A stretch of DNA of 64,000 bases from Bacillota bacterium (GTDB lineage: Bacteria; Bacillota; DSM-12270; Thermacetogeniales; Thermacetogeniaceae), in the NCBI GenBank assembly GCA_029907475.1, contig JARYLU010000012.1, positions 1-64,000 of the forward strand, given 5' to 3'. The notes below the pieces were generated by a model. It was given only the letters and a program-made list of their open reading frames with translations. It was not told the origin of the DNA and did no database searches. A program made the position numbers and the translations under genes. Below, piece after piece: positions 6,133 to 12,455 of this stretch. Position 1 is the first letter of the stretch, and each line of letters opens with the position of its first letter.

Positions 6133-6450
6133 ATGGTAGAAGTAAAAGTGCCTCACCCCCAAAAAGAGCCTCCCCATTAAGACCGTAAAGAGCATTTTTA
6201 AGCACGCCGTGCTTATGGCCTGGAAGAAGGGGCTACGATCATTGTGGAACCGGTGGAGGAGGGCATCCTTCTGAGGCCCGCGGTGGCCGTGCCTGTGGAA
6301 ATCTACGCCCGGAAGCACAAGGCAGAACTTCTCCTTAACAACGTCATCACACTCGAGGATTACGCCTGAGCCGTACAAGAAGTGAAGGAGCTTGGCCTCG
6401 ACCCTTCAGAAATCCCCCACGAGCCACCATCCGTTTCTCCGGAGAAGTGA
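6133..6450 (+). pseudogene. Broken AbrB-type antitoxin
   Basis: Pieces in three frames reconstruct an AbrB-like antitoxin: MVEVKVPHP, then LPIKTVKSIFKHA, then GLEEGATIIVEPVEEGILLR with EIYARKHKAELLLNNVITLE. Frameshifts lie near 6163 and 6215. In the last frame a TGA (6367-6369) interrupts before VQEVKELGLDP. The final TGA (6448-6450) overlaps the GTG of the PIN relic downstream, so this was a coupled AbrB/PIN operon. Confidence 0.65.
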
Positions 6451-6665
6451 CAGGCAAGGTGGACCGTTTATTTCTTGACGCCAACGTGCTCTTCTCCGCG
6501 GCTTACGGTTCCCGGGCTGGCAAAGCTGTGGAGTTTGGCCGGGGAGGGCCGGGCTGTCCTCCTCACTTCTGCCTACGCCGGAGAACAGTACGGAACCAGG
6601 CCATTGACTCCGGCCTGCTTGGGGTTTACAATCAGGGCAAGGAAGACATTAAGGAGATAATTTAA
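6447..6665 (+). pseudogene. Frameshifted PIN toxin
   Basis: GTG 6447 opens KVDRLFLDANVLFSAAYGSR, a clear PIN start with its first Asp. The expected continuation (AKLWSLAGEGRAVLLTSAYA) lies in the +1 frame from about 6517, and the ending in the original frame is the tail also found at 1-59. Most of the domain, including the later acidic motifs, is missing. The gene is dead twice over: a frameshift and an internal deletion. Confidence 0.65.
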
Positions 6666-6689
6666 GGTTAATCGAAGAAGGGAGAAAAA

Positions 6690-6992
6690 ATGGGTGTTTT
6701 GGTTGAGCTCAAAAAGCTGCAGCAAGTCGTTGAAAGCTTCGGAAGCAACCCCCTCATCGAGAAGACCATCCGCAAGTTAATCAGTTTGAGAAAGCAAGAG
6801 CTAAAGCGGACCCTGCGGCATCTTTCAGAAGAGATCAGGGCTCTGGAGCAGCGCTATCAGTTGAGCTCTTCTGATTTCCAAAAGCGCTACGCCGGGGGGA
6901 CTCTTGGCGACGATGTGGACCTCATCAAATGGGCCAGCCTCTTAGACATGCAACGGCGCGTTCAGGCGCAGCTGGAGTATCTCGAGAAATGA
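6690..6992 (+). CDS. Probable TumA-like antitoxin
   Basis: A 100-residue, almost entirely helical protein (VELKKLQQVVESFGSNPLIE, RKLISLRKQELKRTLRHLSE, QRYQLSSSDFQKRYAGGTLG, DDVDLIKWASLLDMQRRV). The RYxLSSxxFxxRY..G.LGDD..L..WA pattern is what I recall from partners of the DUF6516/TumE toxins. The following gene fits TumE, and the two overlap by 4 bases (ATGA). The RBS AGAAGGGAG is well placed. Confidence in the family name is moderate; the TA context is firm. Confidence 0.5.
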   Translation: MGVLVELKKLQQVVESFGSNPLIEKTIRKLISLRKQELKRTLRHLSEEIRALEQRYQLSSSDFQKRYAGGTLGDDVDLIKWASLLDMQRRVQAQLEYLEK

Positions 6993-7168
6993 CCACCGCA
7001 CGCTATTTCGAAAGACTAAAAATGATGTTGTTGCAGTTGGAATTTGTGGAGGAAGTGATTGTCCGCGAAGAATTAATCTCTGACGACTTTGGATACCTCC
7101 GGCTGCGTTTCACTCTGAGCAACGGAGATATCGTGGTGGGAAAGAAGTTTTACCCTCTCGGCCAATGA
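6989..7168 (+). CDS. Truncated TumE-like (DUF6516) toxin
   Basis: A 59-residue frame: RYFERLKMMLLQLEFVEEVI, then DDFGYLRLRFTLSNGDIVVG. The YLR.R..LS.G..V motif and the position behind the helical partner suggest DUF6516 (TumE). That family is about 100-130 residues long, so roughly half is missing. The frame stops at 7168 and the next 60 bases lead into the tail of a DUF4258 gene. It is probably an inactive remnant. Confidence 0.45.
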   Translation: MTTARYFERLKMMLLQLEFVEEVIVREELISDDFGYLRLRFTLSNGDIVVGKKFYPLGQ

Positions 7169-7226
7169 ACAGCTTTGCTTTCTTGGCTTTTTTGAAGCAG
7201 CACTTTGGAGAAGGGCGCAGCCGCGG

Positions 7227-7286
7227 GTAGTGCTTACTGCCTACCGGACCTCAAAGATTCAAAAGTACTGGAGGGATGACCTGTGA
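7227..7286 (+). pseudogene. DUF4258 3' tail
   Basis: The frame VVLTAYRTSKIQKYWRDDL-stop is identical to the last 19 residues of the DUF4258 protein at 1542-1802. The rest of the gene is missing, so the DUF2283 gene at 7283 has lost its toxin. Confidence 0.75.
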
Positions 7287-7504
7287 AATTCCGTTATGAT
7301 CCGGATGCTGATGCTTTGTATATCCGTTTTAAAGAGGGAGCGGTTGCGGATACAGATGAAGTTTCTGCCGGGGTAATGCTGGATATAGATGAAGAGGGAA
7401 ACCTGCTGGGATTGGAGATCCTAGATGCTTCGAAGAAATTAGGGGAACGGCCTTTGACCGTAGAGGTGGAAATACCGGGCACTGTAAAGGAGCAGGTTTT
7501 ATAG
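7283..7504 (+). CDS. DUF2283-family antitoxin (copy 2)
   Basis: A 73-residue DUF2283 protein, an almost exact duplicate of 1799-2020. It keeps its GTG start and 4-base overlap with the stop of the DUF4258 stub. Since only the tail of the toxin gene was carried along, this is an orphan antitoxin. It may still protect against the intact toxin encoded at 1542-1802. Its own promoter is not evident. Confidence 0.75.
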   Translation: MKFRYDPDADALYIRFKEGAVADTDEVSAGVMLDIDEEGNLLGLEILDASKKLGERPLTVEVEIPGTVKEQVL

Positions 7505-7518
7505 AGGCGGTGGCGTCG

Positions 7519-7826
7519 GTGTGCGCCCGGGGCCTGATGCGCGGCATGTCGCCGGAGCGGTTCGCGCCGCAGGCGGAGGTGACGCGGGGCAGGCGGCCGC
7601 GGTCATGGACCGTCTTGCGGAGAGGATAGGCCTCTTTGAAGTGGCGACCGCGGTTGCGGGGAAGCTGGTCTGGAGCACGGTGGAGAAGCCGCACTGGGAG
7701 CTGGAGGCTGACGGAACGGTATATGTGCTCTTACCCGACACGGCGGACAGGGTCGCGGCAGCGTTCCTGCGGGCGCACGAGGGGCGTTATACCCACAGGA
7801 AGTCTTGGAAAGTATACTGGCGATGA
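7519..7826 (+). pseudogene. SLH-domain gene relic (copy 2)
   Basis: The frame from 7519 gives ARGLMRGMSPERFAPQAEVT, the core of an SLH repeat. A one-base loss in the G run near 7585 shifts it. The adjacent frame continues GQAAAVMDRLAERIGLFEVA, then WELEADGTVYVLLPDTADRV, to a stop at 7826. This is the C-terminal SLH repeat plus a tail of about 60 residues from an S-layer protein, stranded between TA genes. Confidence 0.6.
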
Positions 7827-8199
7827 AGTGGTAAATAAATCGGGGTTCATGTGAATTTTATCCATTTACATGGGGGGTGGGGACAATGGCCTCCAAGCGT
7901 GTTGTTTCCGAACGTATTGTTGTTGATCCCCAAATACTATGCGGTAAGCCGGTTATTAAAGGCACTAGGATTCCGGTATATCTTATCTTAGATCTTCTGG
8001 CTGCTGGTTACTCCATCGAAAGGATTTTAGAAGCATATCCATCTTTAAACAGGGATGATATTGTTGCCGCCCTGGCTTTCGCCGGCAGCCTTGCGAGAAA
8101 CGGTTGCATGTATCCGGTTTCTTCTAGAGTCCTGATCTTCAAAAAGCCCTGGTAGTGGTGGGAAAAAGAAAGGTAAGAATTTCAATGTTACGGTAGTGA
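7810..8199 (+). repeat. Duplicated DUF433 segment with internal deletion
   Basis: Bases 7810-8096 match 610-897 (offset about 7200), and 8097-8199 match 1203-1306. About 305 bases covering most of the DUF5615 toxin gene are therefore missing from this copy. The join lies between GCGAGA and AACGGTTGC. Confidence 0.8.
7886..8155 (+). CDS. DUF433-family antitoxin (copy 2)
   Basis: Nearly identical to 686-988 through AALAFAGSLAR. After that the deletion fuses the frame to the 3' end of the lost toxin gene read out of phase (NGCMYPVSSRVLIFKKPW). The DUF433 core with CGKPVIKGTRIPVYLILDLL is complete. ATG 7886 is favoured by the GGGGGGTGGGG site; an in-frame GTG is at 7877. It is an orphan antitoxin whose cognate toxin gene was removed by the 305-base deletion. 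Confidence 0.7.
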   Translation: MASKRVVSERIVVDPQILCGKPVIKGTRIPVYLILDLLAAGYSIERILEAYPSLNRDDIVAALAFAGSLARNGCMYPVSSRVLIFKKPW

Positions 8200-8232
8200 T
8201 AAATAATCATTTGTCTGGGGGATGGGGAGTAC

Positions 8233-8469
8233 ATGGCAGAGTGCGGGCCTGTCCGGGCAGTGGCCACGGGAGACACGCTCGAGGAGGCCGTGTCCAACCT
8301 GAGAGAGGCTATCGAGGAACTGGTAAGGCAGTTCGGAGAAGAAAAGGTTTTTGAAGATGTTGAACCGGAAACAGAACTAGAGGTGCGGGTTCTCGTTTTC
8401 TTAGGATCAGGTGCGAGATTTCTGTTTGCTGAAAGCAACTGGTTGTGTTATGATGTATATACTGAATAA
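8233..8469 (+). CDS. HicB-like antitoxin domain, 5' end missing
   Basis: AECGPVRAVATGDTLEEAVS and NLREAIEELVRQFG are the core of the HicB/UPF0150 RNase-H-like fold. In frame upstream the codons IICLGDGEY (from 8206) supply part of the first strand, but the frame starts at the junction with the preceding repeat and there is no HicB-type start. From residue 55 on (VRVLVFLGSGARFLFAESNW) the tail does not look like HicB, and it contains the promoter of the next TA pair. No HicA is present. It is probably a degenerate antitoxin. Confidence 0.5.
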   Translation: MAECGPVRAVATGDTLEEAVSNLREAIEELVRQFGEEKVFEDVEPETELEVRVLVFLGSGARFLFAESNWLCYDVYTE

Positions 8470-8474
8470 CACAA
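8426..8474 (+). promoter_or_regulatory. Promoter and operator of the RHH/PIN pair
   Basis: TTGCTG (8426-8431), a 17-bp spacer and TATGAT (8449-8454), with TGT before the -10. Perfect 8-bp inverted arms TTGTGTTA (8443-8450) and TAACACAA (8467-8474) with a 16-bp spacer overlap the -10 and the start site. They form a good candidate operator for the RHH antitoxin encoded at 8485. Confidence 0.6.
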
Positions 8475-8484
8475 AGGTGATAGG

Positions 8485-8706
8485 ATGATTCGAACACAGG
8501 TGCTTTTGACAGAAGAGCAGTACAAGTTTTTGACAGAGGAGGCCCGGACGCGGGGGGTGAGTTTGAGCGAGCTTATCCGGCAGCTTGTGGAGGAAAAACG
8601 GTCTTCACTGACGGAGGCGCAGCGCCGCGGCGCGGAGGAGATGGCCGGAGGAGCCGTGGAAGGGCCTGGCGAAGTGCTCCATCACGACGAGGTGCTTTAC
8701 CGGTGA
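8485..8706 (+). CDS. Ribbon-helix-helix (VapB-like) antitoxin
   Basis: A 73-residue protein. The N-terminal strand and two helices (MIRTQVLLTEEQYKFLTEEA, RGVSLSELIRQLVEEK) form a CopG/RHH fold that binds DNA as a dimer. The C-terminal part would mask the PIN toxin. AAAGGTGATAGG lies upstream of ATG 8485. The stop overlaps the toxin GTG by 4 bases. Autorepression through the inverted repeat at 8443-8474 is inferred from position. Confidence 0.8.
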   Translation: MIRTQVLLTEEQYKFLTEEARTRGVSLSELIRQLVEEKRSSLTEAQRRGAEEMAGGAVEGPGEVLHHDEVLYR

Positions 8707-9122
8707 GGGGCGTGTTTGTAGATACGGGCGCCTGGTTTGCTTTAAAGTGTAGAACGGACCCGTACCACCAAAAGGTGCGGGAGTTTTTTCGAACAATGGA
8801 AAAGGGTACGGTATGTTTCACCTCCGATTACGTCGCGGATGAGGCGGTAACGCTGGTGCGGTTGCGCTTGAAGAACCACCGCGTGGCTGTGCAGTTGGCC
8901 GGGGAACTCTTCGGCGAGAAGGCGGCACGGCTGGTCTTTGTTTCCCCGGAGCATCACCGCCGGGCGCTGGAGATATTCAAAAAGTATGCCGACCAGGATT
9001 TTTCCTATACCGATTGCACCAGTTTTGCGGTAATGGAGGCCCTGGGCATCAAGGAAGCGCTTGCTTTCGATACACACTTTACCTTTGAAAAGTTCGGCTT
9101 CGTTCAGGTGGGAATGGAGTAA
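8703..9122 (+). CDS. VapC-type PIN toxin
   Basis: A 139-residue complete PIN ribonuclease of the COG2402 type: VFVDTGAWFALKCRTDPYHQ with the first Asp, TSDYVADEAVTLVRLRL with the Glu, and DQDFSYTDCTSFAVMEALGI with the SxTDCTSFA acidic motif, then AFDTHF. GTG 8703 overlaps the antitoxin stop (GTGA). Together with the RHH gene it is one of the few undamaged modules in the region. Confidence 0.85.
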   Translation: MRGVFVDTGAWFALKCRTDPYHQKVREFFRTMEKGTVCFTSDYVADEAVTLVRLRLKNHRVAVQLAGELFGEKAARLVFVSPEHHRRALEIFKKYADQDFSYTDCTSFAVMEALGIKEALAFDTHFTFEKFGFVQVGME

Positions 9123-9133
9123 AATCCTGGGCG

Positions 9134-9190
9134 CTCGGCGCAATATTCGACTGGAACGCTGAAGCCCAGACCGTCACCGTGAACTACTAA
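9134..9190 (+). pseudogene. Stalk-domain gene tail (copy 3)
   Basis: The frame LGAIFDWNAEAQTVTVNY-stop is the end of a stalk (copper amine oxidase N-terminal) domain. Only 19 codons remain. It follows the PIN stop by 11 bases and precedes a terminator of the same family as 1380 and 3948. Confidence 0.65.
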
Positions 9191-9225
9191 GCGCCGCACC
9201 ATCCACACAACAGTCCAGGCACACC

Positions 9226-9258
9226 AGAGCCCGGATCATCCTCGGTCCGGGCTCTTTT
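9226..9258 (+). terminator. Rho-independent terminator (copy 3)
   Basis: Stem AGAGCCCGGA (9226-9235) / TCCGGGCTCT (9246-9255), 10-base loop, then TTTCTT. It would end the RHH/PIN transcript. Confidence 0.8.
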
Positions 9259-9306
9259 CTTACGATTGTTCCCGTATTAGAAACAGTATCCCTGCTGCAA
9301 ATCAGG

Positions 9307-9315
9307 TGCTATAAT
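9307..9315 (+). promoter_or_regulatory. Extended -10 promoter
   Basis: TGCTATAAT (9307-9315) with a perfect -10 and the TGn extension; no clear -35. It lies 13-22 bases before the two possible starts of the DUF433 gene. Confidence 0.5.
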
Positions 9316-9327
9316 CTTTTCCAGGGG

Positions 9328-9561
9328 GTGACATTTGTGAAATTCAAGCGAATTACCGTTGACCCGGCGGTTTGCACCGGGAAGCCCTGCATCAGGGGAC
9401 TCCGCTTTCCGGTCTCCCGTCTTTTGGGGCTCCTAGCTGCGGGTGAAACAAAAGAGAGTATCCTGCAAGCCTATCCTTACCTGGAGGCTGAGGACATCGA
9501 CGAGGCTCTCCTTTTTGCGGCTCTTTTGGCCGACGATGAAACGGTGGAATTTGTGCGGTGA
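9328..9561 (+). CDS. DUF433-family antitoxin, third type
   Basis: The signature RITVDPAVCTGKPCIRGLRF, then PVSRLLGLLAAGETKESILQ and AYPYLEAEDIDEAL, is intact. GTG 9337 (VKFKRITVD) has a better distance to CCAGGGGG than GTG 9328, so the shorter start is quite possible. This copy is clearly divergent from those at 686 and 7886 and carries its own promoter. The normal DUF5615 partner is missing: the next 100 bases contain no toxin, only a start-proximal DUF433 relic at 9660. Confidence 0.75.
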   Translation: MTFVKFKRITVDPAVCTGKPCIRGLRFPVSRLLGLLAAGETKESILQAYPYLEAEDIDEALLFAALLADDETVEFVR

Positions 9562-9659
9562 AATTTCTGAGTATGTTAGCTATAGGCGGAGTGGCAGTGA
9601 AAGGCTGGTTTCTGAATGGTTATCGGTAAATACTTTGGGTGTATTGGAGGGGTGCGTTT

Positions 9660-9785
9660 ATGGGCTTCACGAGGATAACGGTAGATCCCGGCAAAATGGG
9701 GGGCGTGATGAAGAGATCTTCGAGCTTTGCAGCGCGGGGAGAGCGGATCATTTTATCGGCGTTGAGCAATTTACGTTCGACTTGA
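9660..9785 (+). pseudogene. DUF433 N-terminal relic (41-residue ORF)
   Basis: GGAGGGG and ATG 9660 open MGFTRITVDPGKMGGVM, matching the first 15 residues of a DUF433 protein. The frame then leaves the family (KRSSSFAARGERIILSALSN) and stops at 9785. A good ribosome site remains, so a 41-residue peptide could still be made. Confidence 0.45.
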
Positions 9786-10057
9786 ATGACTAGGCGCCGC
9801 CGTCCTCCGGCAATTTTTGTGGTATTGCAGCCTGGGTAACTTAAACACGGGTGGGTTTGCATTTTAGAATTCTATTTTATCACCTCTTCGGTCGATTTGA
9901 TGTAGCCCTTCGCCATCTTCCGGTCGTGTTGTTTTAGCGCCTGAGCCGTGTGACGTTTCCGGAGTTGTTTCCGTCGGCGGCAAGTGGTACTGTGACGGTG
10001 TACAAGCCTAGATTATCGGTCAAACATTTGACCGGATTCAAAGAAAGGGGTGATTAC

Positions 10058-10699
10058 ATGGAAAGTCAAATTCTTCAGCAAATATTAGATGAATTGAAGG
10101 AGCTAAAAGCAAACCAATCCCAGACCAACACATGCCTTGAAAAAATCGAAACTCAGCAAGCGGTAATGAGTTCACGTCTTGACGGAATCGATTCCAGACT
10201 CGACGGAGTTGATGCGCGTCTCAATGGGATTGATTCCCGCTTTGATGAAGTTGATGCACGTTTTAACGGGATTGATTCTCGCCTCGATGGAGTTGATGCG
10301 CGTCTCAATGGAATCGATTCCCGCTTTGATGAAGTTGATGCACGTTTTAACGGGATTGATTCCCGCCTCGACGGAGTTGATGCGCGTCTCGGCGGAATCG
10401 ATTCCAGACTCGACGGAGTTGATGCGCGTCTCGATGGGATTGATTCCCGCCTCGACGGAGTTGATGCGCGTCTCGATGGGATTGATTCCCGCCTCGATGA
10501 ACATTATCAATTACTACGGGCATTAGAACACGCCAGCGAAGTCCACAAGGCCGACATGGACAATCTCACCCACCAGGTAGCCCGCCTGTCCCAGGAAATG
10601 AACGCCGGGTTTAAAGAATTAACTGAAATCAGCAAGTCTCTCGTGGAGATGTACGGCGAACACGAAGCCGAAATCAGGACGATTAAGCGCAGGTTTTAA
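10058..10699 (+). CDS. Heptad-repeat coiled-coil protein
   Basis: A 213-residue protein. Residues 1-35 are a charged helix (ESQILQQILDELKELKANQS). Residues 36-148 consist of about 16 seven-residue units of the form R-[LF]-[DN]-[GE]-[IV]-D-[AS]. The C-terminal 65 residues are another coiled coil (LTHQVARLSQEMNAGFKELT). There is no signal peptide. ATG 10058 has AAGGGGTGAT upstream. The 21-bp DNA repeats keep frames open on both strands, which yields spurious ORFs. A similarly built protein with different repeats is at 58185. The function is unknown; such proteins may act as spacers or as partners in phage-like or TA-like loci. Confidence 0.7.
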   Translation: MESQILQQILDELKELKANQSQTNTCLEKIETQQAVMSSRLDGIDSRLDGVDARLNGIDSRFDEVDARFNGIDSRLDGVDARLNGIDSRFDEVDARFNGIDSRLDGVDARLGGIDSRLDGVDARLDGIDSRLDGVDARLDGIDSRLDEHYQLLRALEHASEVHKADMDNLTHQVARLSQEMNAGFKELTEISKSLVEMYGEHEAEIRTIKRRF

Positions 10700-10853
10700 A
10701 GGGCAGCCTGCTGGGGATCGGCCTGAGAAAAATCAAGGGCTGCTGACGCTGTCATTCCAGGCTGTCATTCCAGGTTGGAAAGGACGGGTGGCAGGATAAT
10801 CGCCCCGCGGGGGAGAACTCATTAAGCATTAAACGCGACTGGGGGAACTGGAT

Positions 10854-12359
10854 GTGCGCCGGTTTAAAACACTGCTGATCGCTCTATACAACTCGCGCGG
10901 GTTGGGGGTGCGCTACCTTGCGTCTGCCTTGAAGCAGCGGGGCTATCCCTGCGAAATTATTTTTTTAAAGTCTTTTGCGGGGCACAGCATGAAGAAGCCC
11001 ACCGCCCGGGAATACCGCCTGCTGGAGCAGCTTGTGGCCGAGATCGACCCCGATTTGATCGGGATCAGCTACATGTGCACTTTTCACCGGGAGGTGATCG
11101 AGGAGGTCACCCGCCGCCTCAAGAAGACGGAGAAGAAAGTTGTCTGGGGGGGCGTCTGCGCCACCCTTTTCCCCGAAGAGTGCCTGCGGCACGTGGACCT
11201 CATCGTGCGGGGTGAGGCCGAAGCGGCGATCGTCGAGCTGGTGGAGGCCCTCGCCGGGGGGCGCGATCCCGCCGGAATTCCAAACCTTGCCTTCAGGCGG
11301 AACGGCCGGGTTGTCCTGAACGAATTGCGCCCGCTGGTCCAGGACCTCGACAGCCTTCCCTTTCCTGATTTGGGCGGGGAGGATAAATACTATATTGAAA
11401 AAGATGCGTTGACAAGGAAGGACCCCGGGCTGGACTCCCTGAGCTACGAGGTTATGGCCTCGCGCGGCTGCCCCTACCGCTGCTCGTACTGCTCCAACCA
11501 GAGCATCAAGGGGATCTATGCGGGCAAGGGGCGGTACGTCCGGCTGCGTAGCGTGGACAGTGTGATTGAGGAACTCAAGGCCGCCCGCCGGAAAGTCCCC
11601 GGCCTGAAGCTGGTTAAATTCTGGGACGAGATCTTTCCTGCAAGCCAGGAGTGGGTCGAGGAGTTCGCCGCCAGGTACAGGGCGGAGGTCGGCCTGCCCT
11701 TCGAAGTGTGGCACCACCCCCTGAAGGTCCGGCCTGAGGTAATCGCCCCCCTCGTGTCTTGCGGCCTCTCGAAGGTGGTTGTAGGGATCCAGAGCGGCTC
11801 TCCTTACGTCAGGAACAAGGTTTTCCTGCGGCCCGAGTCCCAGGAAAAGATTCTCGAGTGCAGCCGGGTGCTGGCCGAAGCCGGCGTGCCGACGGTGATC
11901 TACGACCTGATCCTGGATCATCCCTTCGAGACCGAGGGGCACCTGGAGGAGACCCTCGACCTGTGCCTCCGGCTCGCGCGGCCCTTTTACCTCCAGCTCC
12001 ACGGCCTGAGCTTTTTGCCCGGCACGGAGATCGAGAAGATGGCCCTCGAGAGCGGGCTGGTTAAGCCGGAGGAAATGCAAAAGCTGCACAGCCGGCCGCT
12101 CGAGGAGCAGTACCGGGCGATGTACTGGTGGGTGCAGGGCGCCGGGACGAACCAGAGCCGTCTCATGGCTTACTGGAACACCATCATCTATTTGACCCAG
12201 GTCGACGGGATGGTGCCCTTTGTCCGGTGGGCGCGCCGGAAGCCCATTTTCAAGAACCACCCCGGCCTCCTGCGGCAGGTCCAGAAAGCGGTGAACTTTG
12301 CCCTCATCGGGAAAAAGGGTGTGCGGAAGCTGAAGCTGGCCTTAGGCATGCGCGCCTGA
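10854..12359 (+). CDS. B12-binding radical SAM protein
   Basis: A 501-residue protein. Residues 1-180 form a cobalamin-binding-like Rossmann domain (GVRYLASALKQRGYPCEIIF, DPDLIGISYMCTF, VVWGGVCATLFPEECL, VDLIVRGEAE). The [4Fe-4S] motif CPYRCSYC, at Cys 206, 210 and 213, opens the radical SAM barrel, followed by VKFWDEIFP and GIQSGSPYVRNKVFLRP. The layout is that of the BchE/RlmN-unrelated B12-radical SAM group (COG1032). No substrate can be assigned. GTG 10854 follows GGGGGAACTG. It stands alone; the next gene has its own promoter. Confidence 0.8.
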   Translation: MRRFKTLLIALYNSRGLGVRYLASALKQRGYPCEIIFLKSFAGHSMKKPTAREYRLLEQLVAEIDPDLIGISYMCTFHREVIEEVTRRLKKTEKKVVWGGVCATLFPEECLRHVDLIVRGEAEAAIVELVEALAGGRDPAGIPNLAFRRNGRVVLNELRPLVQDLDSLPFPDLGGEDKYYIEKDALTRKDPGLDSLSYEVMASRGCPYRCSYCSNQSIKGIYAGKGRYVRLRSVDSVIEELKAARRKVPGLKLVKFWDEIFPASQEWVEEFAARYRAEVGLPFEVWHHPLKVRPEVIAPLVSCGLSKVVVGIQSGSPYVRNKVFLRPESQEKILECSRVLAEAGVPTVIYDLILDHPFETEGHLEETLDLCLRLARPFYLQLHGLSFLPGTEIEKMALESGLVKPEEMQKLHSRPLEEQYRAMYWWVQGAGTNQSRLMAYWNTIIYLTQVDGMVPFVRWARRKPIFKNHPGLLRQVQKAVNFALIGKKGVRKLKLALGMRA

Positions 12360-12382
12360 CATATTTACAAAAAAACTGCCCC

Positions 12383-12411
12383 TTGACCGGTTTGCACGAA
12401 GGGGTTATATT
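12383..12411 (+). promoter_or_regulatory. Promoter of the TolC-like gene
   Basis: TTGACC (12383-12388), a 17-bp spacer and TATATT (12406-12411), close to consensus, 45 bases before the chosen start. Confidence 0.7.
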
Positions 12412-12455
12412 GGGATCGGAATAACCTGTGATTGACAGGAGAGGAGCTGAGTGCC

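Noticed and set aside
6367-6369. TGA read as selenocysteine in the AbrB-type antitoxin
   Set aside because: The gene also has two frameshifts and there is no reason for Sec in this family; it is a plain stop in a pseudogene.
1-9860. A chromosomal integron (many TA cassettes in a row)
   Set aside because: TA-rich cassette arrays suggest this, but no integrase was found, no attC-like imperfect palindromes with GTTRRRY/RYYYAAC ends recur between genes, and modules carry their own promoters and lie on both strands.
10165-10500. CRISPR array
   Set aside because: The 21-bp units are contiguous with no spacers, keep one reading frame and encode heptads. They are coding repeats.
10965-12260. Long minus-strand ORF of 431 codons
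   Set aside because: It is antisense to the radical SAM gene, has Gly/Pro/His-rich composition typical of GC-rich shadow frames and no family signature. The same applies to long antisense frames at 18419-19645, 34263-35438, 39338-40483, 42761-43975, 46231-48360, 48391-50148 and 59882-61708.
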